14,533 bases of DNA from Bacillota bacterium (GCA_023436515.1 JAEZIV010000177.1:1-14533); one strand, 5' to 3'; shown: positions 1-6,120, counted from the first letter of the stretch. The notes: generated by a model from the sequence alone, not told the origin. Program-made: numbers and translations.

Positions 1-545
1 AGCTCTATGGTTGGTTCATCAATCCAGCCAATTATGCCCTTTGGAGCTCCGGCAGCCACCGCAGCTTCTAAGATTATGCTTGCTGCTTCAATAGTGGATT
101 TCTTTGCTCTGGGATGAGGCGAAAAGATAATACCGTTTCTGGTTTTCAGTGCTAATAATGCCTTGAATATAGCAGTAGAAGTTGGGTTTGTAGTTGGTAC
201 TATTGCAGCTATAACACCTAGAGGTTCAGCTATTTTAGTTATTCCGAAGGCTTCATCTCTCTCAACAACCCCGCAGGTTTGAGTATCCTTATATGCATTG
301 TAGATATACTCAGAAGCATAATGATTCTTTATTACCTTATCTTCGACGACACCCATTCCGGTTTCTGCTTGTGCCATTTTTGCCAGAGTAATTCTTTTTT
401 TATTTGCAGCCATAGCTGCAGCTGTAAATATCTTATTAACCTGTTCCTGAGAATAACCTGCATATGCTTCCTGAGCCTGCCTGATTTCATTTATCTTCTC
501 CAAAAGAGTATCAACGCTGTTAACTACCAAATTCTTTTAAGCCAT
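1..545 (-). CDS. adhE: Bifunctional acetaldehyde-CoA/alcohol dehydrogenase AdhE, N-terminal part (runs off the window; in-frame stop at codon 3)
   Basis: The reverse strand encodes about 178 residues of the N-terminal acylating aldehyde dehydrogenase domain of AdhE, which reduces acetyl-CoA to acetaldehyde and then ethanol with NADH. Diagnostic stretches are VEDKVIKNHYASEYIYNAYK, the cofactor-binding segment VPTTNPTSTAIFK, SPHPRAKKSTIEAA and GAPKGIIGWID. The catalytic Cys and the whole iron-dependent alcohol dehydrogenase half lie outside the window. An excellent ribosome binding site (GGAGG, 556-552) precedes ATG at 545-543, but the frame reads ATG GCT TAA, so codon 3 (539-537) is a stop. 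The conserved frame is open from codon 4 (AAG AAT TTG, 536-528) to the window edge. A single base change from AAA (Lys) or TTA (Leu) would explain the stop. Otherwise translation must restart at TTG 530-528, which is about 24 nt from the SD. The family assignment is secure; whether the gene is functional is open. Confidence 0.9.
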
Positions 546-581
546 ATTCTTTTACCTCCAACTGTTAGTACTAATATTATA

Positions 582-599
582 TTGTTATTTTTTTAACAC
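582..599. promoter_or_regulatory. Rex-like operator 3 in the adhE leader (imperfect)
   Basis: TTGTTATTTTTTTAACAC matches the Rex consensus at 12 of 14 specified positions (position 7 and the last base differ). It lies between the predicted transcription start and the adhE ribosome binding site, where a bound repressor could act as a roadblock. AT-rich DNA makes chance matches easier, so it is weaker than operator 1. Confidence 0.4.
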
Positions 600-607
600 T
601 CTACTTT

Positions 608-631
608 AAAAAATATAAGCCTTCAGCTTAT
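608..631 (-). terminator. Weak hairpin with U-run in the adhE leader (possible attenuator)
   Basis: On the minus strand ATAAGC (631-626), a 5-nt loop and GCTTAT (620-615) are followed by ATTTTTTT (614-607). A 6-bp AU-rich stem plus U-run is a weak intrinsic terminator shape, located after the predicted start site and before the adhE ATG. It could partly attenuate adhE. No alternative antiterminator fold was found. Confidence 0.25.
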
Positions 632-650
632 TTGACATTGTTGTAAATTA

Positions 651-679
651 ATAATATATACCTGTTAATAATTTAACAA
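651..679 (-). promoter_or_regulatory. adhE promoter overlapping a Rex operator
   Basis: On the minus strand the -35 TTGTTA (679-674) is separated by 17 nt from the -10 TATTAT (656-651), with transcription expected near 644 and a leader of about 100 nt before the adhE ATG. The -35 and part of the spacer lie inside the Rex-like palindrome at 662-679. Binding there would block RNA polymerase, as expected for NADH-responsive fermentation genes. The promoter is read from consensus only. Confidence 0.55.
662..679. promoter_or_regulatory. Rex-type operator 1 (best match)
   Basis: The plus strand reads CTGTTAATAATTTAACAA. This matches the Rex redox-repressor consensus TTGTTAA-N4-TTAACAA at 13 of 14 specified positions. 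Rex is known to repress adhE-type genes in clostridia at low NADH/NAD+. The site overlaps the predicted adhE -35. Confidence 0.7.
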
Positions 680-703
680 TGTTTATGATACTATTGTAAT
701 TGC

Positions 704-721
704 TTGTTAATTATTTGTCAA
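704..721. promoter_or_regulatory. Rex-like operator 2 (imperfect)
   Basis: TTGTTAATTATTTGTCAA has one perfect Rex half-site (TTGTTAA), a 4-nt spacer, and a second half with two mismatches (TTGTCAA against TTAACAA). It lies upstream of the adhE promoter, centred 42 bp from operator 1, which is four helical turns and suits cooperative binding or looping. Confidence 0.45.
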
Positions 722-787
722 TATTTTTTTTAAAATGATTTGTCGACTCAGATTATAGATAAGGATATTGATTAATAATGCTTGACA

Positions 788-829
788 CTAAAAATAAAGA
801 CATGGCTTATAGCCTGTCTTTATTTTTAG
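788..829 (-). terminator. Intrinsic terminator hairpin, probably bidirectional
   Basis: The plus strand has CTAAAAATAAAGACAtGGCT (788-807), loop TAT, and its complement AGCCTGTCTTTATTTTTAG (811-829), with one bulged T at 803. Read on the minus strand, the GC-richer top AGACAGGCT/AGCCATGTCT is followed by TTTATTTTTA, a terminator for the candidate RNA and the gene above it. Read on the plus strand, the hairpin is followed by a T-run at 830-836. Confidence 0.75.
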
Positions 830-970
830 TTTTTTTCCGTTTATCCTCACACAGACCCAGCCGTCATATAACTAACAAGCCTGCCGAGGGATCTGACAGT
901 GGACTTAAGACAACCAAGCCCGGCCAGGGTATCAGGCAGTGTACTTTAGTTTCCCGATAAAAAAGAGTAT
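788..970 (-). ncRNA. Candidate structured small RNA, family not recognised
   Basis: This GC-rich island (about 50% GC at 841-960) is flanked by very AT-rich spacer and folds as nested helices on the minus strand. P1 is UUUAUC (961-956) with GAUAAA (845-840). P2 is UACAC (943-939) with GUGUG (852-848). P3 is ACCC-U-GGCC (930-922) with GGCUGGGU (862-855). Inside P3 are three hairpins: GGCUU/AAGUCC (920-916 with 906-901), CUGUC/GGCAG (899-895 with 885-881), and GUU-AUAU-GAC (872-863). P2, P3 and two inner hairpins each use one G·U pair that would be an A·C mismatch on the other strand, which argues for minus-strand transcription. A promoter lies at 977-1005 and a terminator at 788-829, giving a product of about 180 nt. 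It matches no riboswitch, 6S, SRP or tmRNA consensus I can recall. Confidence 0.5.
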
Positions 971-2140
971 TTAACTATAATATTGCTCGGTCAGCTCATC
1001 CGCAAGCTGTTCCAGTACTCCCTGATCTTTGGCGAGTTGCAATATTGTGTATCTTGGTCTTACTTCCAATGCATGTATTACGCTGCTTCTGAATACTTCC
1101 CTTTCAATTCCCAGGGTCTTAGGATCATAAATGCTTCCGGCATTATTCAACTGCTCAACTATGAATTCGGGTTTTGGTACTTCAATATCCAGCTGATATT
1201 CCCTCATCACCCTCTCATATACTCTGCTTATTATTACGGTAGCTACTCCCACCGAATTCCCATGGAGGGGGTGTTCTTTACCCTTTGACAGAGCATCAAT
1301 TTCCCAATAGTGAGCCATATGGTGTTCAGCTCCTGAAGCCGGCCTTGAATTCCCCACCATACCCATAACTACACCTGAAAGAATCAGAGCTTCCATCAGA
1401 TATGCCACTGCCTCAGGTTCTCTCCTAGCTATTCCCTTTGCATTATCTATGCACTTTTTGATTGCCAGCTCCACCATTTCTACACAGGTTTCGCAGTAAT
1501 ATTCATTATTAATCCTTCTTGATAGTCTCCAATCACTTAAGGCTGTGAGCTTACCGAGTATATCCCCGAAGCCCGCGCACAGCATTTCCTTGGGAGCAGC
1601 CTTTAAAATCTCCATATCCGCAAGGATGGCATAGGGATAAACAGCCTCATAGGTTTTTTTGAAGCCTTCAATTATCAAGGGCGATACTGTAGAGGCATAG
1701 CCGTCCATTGAGGGTGCTGTTCCCACAATAATGTACGGAATACCAAGCTTACTGCTTAGCATTCTTGTAATATCGTTAATAGTTCCAGAACCCACAGCAA
1801 CTATCATCCCAACCTCACTGTCAATTTCAACCAATAATCTGCCCAGAGCCTCTTCATTGGGTATAAGATCACCGGAGGAACGAAAAACATGGGCTTCCAC
1901 CCTGAAGCCCTCCTGCAAAAGGCTGTCCAAAACCTTATGACCATAGATTTCATAGGTATTCCCGTCTGCAACAACAAAGACTTTTTTTGTTATGAAATCC
2001 TTTATAATTCCCGGCAGTTCCTTGTGCACATCCTCTTTAACGGATATTTTATTAATGTCTACGCTATGGTGCTTTCCGCAAGCACATTCAAAAGCATAAC
2101 CTGCCAGCTCGGCTATTTTTATATTCTTCAAGCTTTTCAA
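971..2140 (-). CDS. sn-glycerol-1-phosphate dehydrogenase (AraM/EgsA family)
   Basis: The 389-residue product belongs to the iron-containing alcohol dehydrogenase/dehydroquinate-synthase fold and matches the NAD(P)H-dependent enzymes that reduce dihydroxyacetone phosphate to sn-glycerol 1-phosphate (B. subtilis AraM). Visible features are an N-terminal CACGKHH motif (residues 19-25), the nucleotide-binding GSGTINDITR (117-126), VGTAPSMDGYAS (139-150), and metal-ligand regions at Asp193 (GFGDILGK), His273/274 (SGAEHHMAH) and His290/293 (EHPLHGNS). The length is usual for the family. The start is TTG at 2140-2138, chosen because GGAGG (2153-2149) lies 8 nt upstream. The enzyme is cytoplasmic. 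Bacterial copies often sit in sugar (arabinose) operons; here the only upstream neighbour is a permease remnant, so it now stands alone under its own promoter. Its physiological product in this organism is uncertain. Confidence 0.85.
   Translation of the reverse strand: MKSLKNIKIAELAGYAFECACGKHHSVDINKISVKEDVHKELPGIIKDFITKKVFVVADGNTYEIYGHKVLDSLLQEGFRVEAHVFRSSGDLIPNEEALGRLLVEIDSEVGMIVAVGSGTINDITRMLSSKLGIPYIIVGTAPSMDGYASTVSPLIIEGFKKTYEAVYPYAILADMEILKAAPKEMLCAGFGDILGKLTALSDWRLSRRINNEYYCETCVEMVELAIKKCIDNAKGIARREPEAVAYLMEALILSGVVMGMVGNSRPASGAEHHMAHYWEIDALSKGKEHPLHGNSVGVATVIISRVYERVMREYQLDIEVPKPEFIVEQLNNAGSIYDPKTLGIEREVFRSSVIHALEVRPRYTILQLAKDQGVLEQLADELTEQYYS
977..1005 (-). promoter_or_regulatory. 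Putative promoter for the candidate RNA, inside the end of the upstream gene
   Basis: TTGCGG (1005-1000), a 17-nt spacer and TATTAT (982-977) lie on the minus strand within the last codons of the glycerol-1-phosphate dehydrogenase gene. Initiation would fall near 970. The -10 is good (5 of 6) and the -35 matches only TTG, so the RNA might instead be processed from read-through of the gene. Confidence 0.35.
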
Positions 2141-2214
2141 CTTAATTTCCTCCCAGCCATATCAATGATATAAATTCTTGTTACAACTACTGCCTGTAAA
2201 TTTTCATCCTTTAT

Positions 2215-2243
2215 ATCATATAACAATATTGCTAAAAGTCCAA
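2215..2243 (-). promoter_or_regulatory. Promoter of the glycerol-1-phosphate dehydrogenase gene
   Basis: On the minus strand TTGGAC (2243-2238), a 17-nt spacer and TATGAT (2220-2215) form a strong sigma-A-like promoter (5 of 6 in each box). It is about 75 bp upstream of the TTG start and just downstream of a terminator, so the gene is an independent transcription unit. Confidence 0.7.
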
Positions 2244-2249
2244 GATTTG

Positions 2250-2299
2250 AGAACAACAAAAGACACGCTACATAGAATCATCTTCTACCACACCGTGTC
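2250..2299 (-). terminator. Intrinsic terminator of the former sugar-transport operon
   Basis: On the minus strand GACACG (2299-2294) pairs with CGTGTC (2267-2262), with an inner TAGAA/TTCTA helix and loop GATGA, followed by TTTTGTTGTTC. It ends transcription from the permease remnant before the next promoter, showing where an older transcription unit closed. Confidence 0.65.
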
Positions 2300-2324
2300 C
2301 CAGCTACAAATATATTTTAATTAA

Positions 2325-2580
2325 TTGCTATACCTGAAAGCTTTGCTGCCTTTTCATTTCCACCCAGAGCATAAATGTGGCGGCCGGCAATTGTCTTTTG
2401 TGTAATGAAGGTATATATGCCAATAAGAGCTGCAATTAATATAAGCACTATTGGGATACCTTTATACACCTCTCGGGAAAGTAATAATGTCGTTCAATAA
2501 TATGAGGGCAGCTAATATGCTGGATTCCATAAGCTTTGATTTAAGGAAGTCTGAAATATTGGGCAGAAAAAAGCTTATAC
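2325..2580 (-). pseudogene. Remnant of a sugar ABC transporter permease (MglC/XylH/RbsC type)
   Basis: The minus strand from about 2499 to the TAA near 2325 reads as the C-terminal end of a ribose/xylose/galactose-type permease: REVYKGIPI, a hydrophobic segment VLILIAALIGIYTFI, then the characteristic GRHIYALGGNEKAAKLSGI. The permease C-terminal region normally continues well past this motif, but here it stops a few residues later. Upstream, in another frame (2578-2476), a hydrophobic stretch with LPNISDFLKS resembles the N-terminal part of such permeases. The two pieces are out of frame and most of the roughly 320 residues is missing, so this is a deletion scar. Recognition of the C-terminal piece is firm; the N-terminal assignment is tentative. 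Confidence 0.75.
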
Positions 2581-2604
2581 AAAAAATACATTTTATATTA
2601 TAAT
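2576..2604 (+). promoter_or_regulatory. Putative promoter of the corrinoid protein gene
   Basis: TATACA (2576-2581), a 17-nt spacer and a perfect TATAAT (2599-2604) lie about 80 bp upstream of the start codon. The -35 lies in the left arm of a 9-bp inverted repeat, ATACAAAAA (2577-2585) and TTTTTGTAT (2616-2624), which may be regulatory. AT-rich composition lowers certainty. Confidence 0.4.
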
Positions 2605-2681
2605 AAACTGGAAGCTTTTTGTATTATCATAATTTATGTTTTATCAACAATTATTGAACAGACTTACAGGAGTGAATATAA

Positions 2682-3314
2682 ATGAGTATATTAAATGAAA
2701 TCTCACAAAACCTTCAAATAGGAAAAGCCAAGGTAGTAAAGGAACTAGTGCAGAAAGCACTGGAGGAGGGTCTTCAACCACAGGATATTCTTAACGAGGG
2801 TCTTCTCCCGGGCATGGCAGTTATTGGTCAAAAGTTCAAGAATAATGAGATATATGTGCCGGAGGTCATGATTGCTGCAAGGGCTATGAATATGGGAACT
2901 GAGCTCCTCAAGCCTCTCCTGGCATCAAGTGGAGTGCAAGCAATAGGCAAGGTTGTAATCGGCACAGTTGCAGGAGACCTTCACGATATCGGAAAAAATC
3001 TGGTCAAAATGATGATGGAAGGCAGAGGCCTGGAGGTAGTTGATTTAGGGGTAAATGTATCTGCTGATCGCTTTATTGAAATGGCTGTAAGCGAGAATGC
3101 CCGGATAATAGCCTGCTCAACTCTCCTTACAACTACAATGTCTGAAATGGAAAGCGTTGTTGAGGCCGCCGCTGCTGCCGGAATAAGAGACAAGGTTGCA
3201 ATTATGATTGGTGGCGCACCTGTTACTCAGGACTTTTGCAGCAGCATTTCAGCCGATTACTATACTCCTGATGCAGCGTCAGCTGCTGAAGTTGCAGTCA
3301 AGATATGCAAGTAG
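2682..3314 (+). CDS. Methyltransferase-type corrinoid protein (B12-binding, MtaC/MtbC/MttC-like)
   Basis: The 210-residue product carries a helical cap (residues about 1-85, with LLPGMAVIGQKFKNNEIYVPEV) followed by a Rossmann-like B12-binding domain (about 90-210). The signature DLHDIGKN (99-106) places His101 as the lower axial ligand of cobalt. Typical partner motifs STLLTTTM and IGGAPV (about 176-181) are present. Such proteins shuttle a methyl group between a substrate-specific methyltransferase and a second acceptor in methanol, methylamine or methoxyl metabolism. No methyltransferase or corrinoid-activating ATPase gene lies in the window, so the substrate cannot be named. The start follows AGGAGTG with good spacing. 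It is convergent with the B12 salvage operon, with 7 bp between the stops; the link to cofactor supply is inferred. Confidence 0.9.
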   Translation: MSILNEISQNLQIGKAKVVKELVQKALEEGLQPQDILNEGLLPGMAVIGQKFKNNEIYVPEVMIAARAMNMGTELLKPLLASSGVQAIGKVVIGTVAGDLHDIGKNLVKMMMEGRGLEVVDLGVNVSADRFIEMAVSENARIIACSTLLTTTMSEMESVVEAAAAAGIRDKVAIMIGGAPVTQDFCSSISADYYTPDAASAAEVAVKICK

Positions 3315-3321
3315 GGGTAAT

Positions 3322-4071
3322 CTACCCCAACAGCCCACAGGCTGAAATCAGAAATACACATTGATTTATCTCACATACAGCACCGAGCACATCCCCTGTG
3401 GCACCTCCTATTTTACTGCTGAAATAGCGAACTGTAATATAGGCACAAACAGGGGGAACTGCAAGTGCAAGCCACAGCTTATAATCAAAGGTCAATAAGC
3501 TTATTAGTACATATATCAGTAATCCCCAGAGCATTTCCCTCCTACCGCAGAAATCAATAAATGACTTCCCGAGCCCTTCCCCCGTCCTTGCATAGGAAGA
3601 TACGGCTGCCCCGATGAGTGATCCAACTCTGCCCGCCATTGGCATCAAAAGTATTATTCTGAGATAATAATCAATGCTTATCTGTGAAAGTGCTGCAAAG
3701 TTTAGTAATAAAACACTTGTGACTGCAAGGACAGCATTAGTACCTACCCTGCTATCCCTCATTATCTCAAGTATTCGTTCCATGGGCCTGTTTGAGAAAA
3801 TTCCGTCAAAGGTATCACCCAGACCATCAAGATGAAGCCCTCCCGTAACAACTATATATAATACAAGGACAATCGCAGATACTAAGTACCTTGGAAAAAT
3901 GAACAGCAGCCCATATGCAGGTATTGTCAAAAGGGCGCCTATGACTAGGCCGACAAAAGGAGCAAATACAAGCCCCTTACCAAAGTCAGAGCTATTAGCG
4001 TTGATCTGTATTTTTATTGGTATTCGTGTAAAAAACTGAAGCTGGAGTACCAGTCTTTTTAATAATTTCAT
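3322..4071 (-). CDS. cobS: Adenosylcobinamide-GDP ribazoletransferase (cobalamin synthase)
   Basis: CobS joins adenosylcobinamide-GDP to alpha-ribazole (or its phosphate) at the membrane, the last step of the nucleotide-loop pathway. The product is strongly hydrophobic with several transmembrane segments and holds the family motifs LQLQFFTRIP near the N-terminus and GGLHLDGLGDTFDG followed by IMRDSRVGTNA. I chose ATG at 4071-4069, giving 249 residues (usual for the family), because GAGGGG lies just upstream and the protein then begins MKLLKR as in homologues. An in-frame ATG at 4128 would add 19 unconserved residues and has no SD. It lies about 100 bp downstream of cobU in the same direction and is probably the last gene of the btu-cob operon. 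Confidence 0.93.
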   Translation of the reverse strand: MKLLKRLVLQLQFFTRIPIKIQINANSSDFGKGLVFAPFVGLVIGALLTIPAYGLLFIFPRYLVSAIVLVLYIVVTGGLHLDGLGDTFDGIFSNRPMERILEIMRDSRVGTNAVLAVTSVLLLNFAALSQISIDYYLRIILLMPMAGRVGSLIGAAVSSYARTGEGLGKSFIDFCGRREMLWGLLIYVLISLLTFDYKLWLALAVPPVCAYITVRYFSSKIGGATGDVLGAVCEINQCVFLISACGLLG

Positions 4072-4170
4072 ATGCTTCCCCTCACAATTTGAGTTTCTCC
4101 CAGACCTGTACAGCAATATACCCATCAATTAGTTATTACTCCTATTGAAACAGGCTTGTAGTCTAAACAG

Positions 4171-4728
4171 CTACTTTATTTTAACAGGTATACCTGAAAC
4201 ACAAAAATAAACCTCCTCCGAGACCCTCGCCAGAAGCTGGTTGACCCTTCCTCCAATATCCCTGAAATCTCTGCCCATTGCCGAGGGAGGAACAACACCC
4301 AGTCCAACCTCGTTTGTAACTAGTATGAAAGGGATCTCCTGTGTCTTGATAAAGGTAATAAGCCTCTCTATCTGGTGCATTATAGTCTGCTCAATTTCTT
4401 CTACTCTTTCCCGGGAGAGCTCATCCCATTCCCAGCTTTCGTCCAGCATCAGATTTGAGACCATAACAGTTATGCAATCCAGCATAACAACATTTTTACC
4501 CTTTGAAATACTCTCCAGCTCAAGATCCAGTTCTTTATATGCCTCCAGGGTTACCCATCCGGCAGGTCTCTGGGCTCTGTGCCTGGCTATCCTCATTTCC
4601 ATTTCCTCATCAATGGGCTTTGCAGTGGCTATATAAAGTACCTGGGTACCGAATTCCTTTGCTTTGTTCTCTGCATAGGTGCTCTTTCCGCTGCGTGCAC
4701 CGCCTGTTACCAAAATTAGTTTCCCCAT
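4171..4728 (-). CDS. cobU: Adenosylcobinamide kinase / adenosylcobinamide-phosphate guanylyltransferase
   Basis: CobU phosphorylates adenosylcobinamide and then transfers GMP from GTP to make adenosylcobinamide-GDP, the CobS substrate. The 185-residue product has an N-terminal P-loop GGARSGKS (residues 9-16), the RHR segment with His50 equivalent to the guanylylated histidine of the Salmonella enzyme, a VMLDCITVMVSNL strand region, and the conserved TNEVGLGVVP with GRDFRDIGGRVNQ near the C-terminus. The ATG follows GGAGGG with 4-5 nt spacing. It is co-directional with the btu genes (153 bp downstream of the ATPase stop) and with cobS. The gap has no clear terminator, so it probably belongs to the same riboswitch-controlled transcript. 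Confidence 0.95.
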   Translation of the reverse strand: MGKLILVTGGARSGKSTYAENKAKEFGTQVLYIATAKPIDEEMEMRIARHRAQRPAGWVTLEAYKELDLELESISKGKNVVMLDCITVMVSNLMLDESWEWDELSRERVEEIEQTIMHQIERLITFIKTQEIPFILVTNEVGLGVVPPSAMGRDFRDIGGRVNQLLARVSEEVYFCVSGIPVKIK

Positions 4729-4881
4729 TTACCCTCCATAGCATGATTACTTTAAAACTATATATTATCAAGAATTTTGCTGCTCTCCGGCACAGTACAA
4801 ACCTCTAGCTTCAATATAAGTTAAGCAACAAAAATAAATATAAAACCTTTACTCTGTAAAAAATCCAACAGTCTCAAAAAG

Positions 4882-6120
4882 CTATAAAACCTCGTGGAGC
4901 TGAGCCGAGCTGATAACTGCAACTGCTGCCTTCTTTAAGGCTTTATATATATCCGAAATTCGCCCTCCCGTGAAGTCTCTGCTCTCCAGCCCCTCATCCT
5001 CTATTATAACAAGCTTTTTAGCATTCAGGGCAGCCTCTAAGTTTTTATAGTTCTGAGGACCAAAGGGCATATTACATAGTATGGTTATATCCGAATCCTT
5101 AATATAGGTGATATTCTTTACATGCGCCTCCTGGGATATTTCACTGAAGGGCTTTTCAACTATATGCTCAATACCGAATACCTCAGCACTGCCAATATCG
5201 CTGTCCCCATGGGAAAATACTCCTGCAGTGATGCTATAGCCATGTTCATAAAGCTCCCGGAAAACTCCGGTAGCAGAGCCTCCTCCTCCAATCACATGTA
5301 CCCTGTCAGTCCTTTTACGTCCGCTCTCTCCGCTGATATACAGGTCAATAAGCCCCGTTATTCTGTTTTTATAAACCAATGCATTTACATTGTAAACCTT
5401 TGAAAGATTCTCCGAAGTCAGAACCTCTGCCGGGGCTCCATCGGCTGCCACAGCTCCATTGTTCAAGAGCACCAGCCTTGTGCAGTATCTTGCGGCAATT
5501 TTAAGATCGTGTATTGCCGCCACAACGGTTTTACCCTCTCCGCACAATTGGGAGGAATACCTGAAAATCTGCTCCTGATAGGTAATGTCAAGACTTGCGG
5601 TAGGTTCATCCAGTAGAATTATATCGGTCTGCTGGGTCAGAGTTTTAGCAAAAAGCACCCTCTGCCTTTCCCCTCCCGACATTTCAGTAATTGGACTACG
5701 TTCAAGGGATTGAGTATCGGTATAGCACATGCTTCTTTTGGCTATTAACCTGTCCTCACTGCTCTCCCCCTTAAATCTTCCCATATAAGGGTATCTGCCC
5801 ATTAATACAATATCCAATGCAGTGAAGGGAAAGCTGACAGTCGTATTCTGATGCATCAGTGCAATTTCTCTTGCAAGCTTTTTATCAGAATAGTCATTTA
5901 TTACTCTTCCCTTTACCTTGACTGAACCCTCGGCCTTATTAATCCCGTTAATACATTTCAGAAGTGTGGTCTTACCCGCACCATTAGGGCCAATGAGCCC
6001 TACAAACTCGCCTTGGCCGACACTGAGATTAATACCGGTTAAAATGTCTTTATCCTCAATTTTGAAGCTCAGATCACTAATCTCTATAACATTTTTTTCA
6101 TTCAGTCGGGTATTAATCAC
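4882..6120 (-). CDS. BtuD-like corrinoid ABC transporter ATPase with an extra Rossmann-like C-terminal domain
   Basis: Residues 10-265 form a FecE/BtuD-class ATPase: Walker A GPNGAGKTT (44-52), Q-loop Gln91, signature MSGGERQR (147-154), Walker B DIILLDEP (166-173) and H-loop His204. It would energise the BtuC-like permease at the cytoplasmic face. Residues about 273-412 are extra: a predicted beta-alpha-beta start VHVIGGGGSATG (274-285), then GDSDIGSAEVFG, ILCNMPFG and KLVIIED, resembling a nucleotide-binding Rossmann fold. Typical BtuD proteins are about 250-270 residues. I have seen this longer form among B12/iron-siderophore ATPases, but its function is unknown to me. The start is GTG (6120-6118), overlapping the permease stop as GTGA, a sign of translational coupling. 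Corrinoid specificity is inferred from the riboswitch and cobU/cobS. Confidence 0.88.
   Translation of the reverse strand: MINTRLNEKNVIEISDLSFKIEDKDILTGINLSVGQGEFVGLIGPNGAGKTTLLKCINGINKAEGSVKVKGRVINDYSDKKLAREIALMHQNTTVSFPFTALDIVLMGRYPYMGRFKGESSEDRLIAKRSMCYTDTQSLERSPITEMSGGERQRVLFAKTLTQQTDIILLDEPTASLDITYQEQIFRYSSQLCGEGKTVVAAIHDLKIAARYCTRLVLLNNGAVAADGAPAEVLTSENLSKVYNVNALVYKNRITGLIDLYISGESGRKRTDRVHVIGGGGSATGVFRELYEHGYSITAGVFSHGDSDIGSAEVFGIEHIVEKPFSEISQEAHVKNITYIKDSDITILCNMPFGPQNYKNLEAALNAKKLVIIEDEGLESRDFTGGRISDIYKALKKAAVAVISSAQLHEVL

Noticed and set aside
279..596. 105-codon open frame on the plus strand
   Set aside because: It is antisense to the clearly conserved adhE frame and its promoter region; the translation is Cys/Ile/Leu-rich shadow sequence.
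782..813. Perfect TTGACA (782-787) as a plus-strand promoter
   Set aside because: The nearest -10-like hexamers are spaced 19-20 nt away and lie inside a terminator hairpin, and no sense gene follows on the plus strand.
778..960. 60-codon open frame on the plus strand
   Set aside because: It runs through the terminator hairpin and the structured GC-rich block, has no ribosome binding site, and its translation has no domain-like character. The base-pairing pattern explains the region better.
3314..3328. GGGGTA-ATC-TACCCC hairpin between the corrinoid gene and cobS as a terminator
   Set aside because: It is only 6 bp and has no T-run on either strand. It may still help insulate the convergent genes, but I could not support a terminator call.
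4072..4128. Upstream ATG at 4128 as the cobS start
   Set aside because: It has no Shine-Dalgarno and the added 19 residues are unlike the family; ATG 4071 has a purine-rich SD and the conserved N-terminus.
4729..4881. Separate promoter or terminator between the ATPase gene and cobU
   Set aside because: Only weak, badly spaced hexamers and no convincing hairpin were seen; an uninterrupted operon is the simpler reading.
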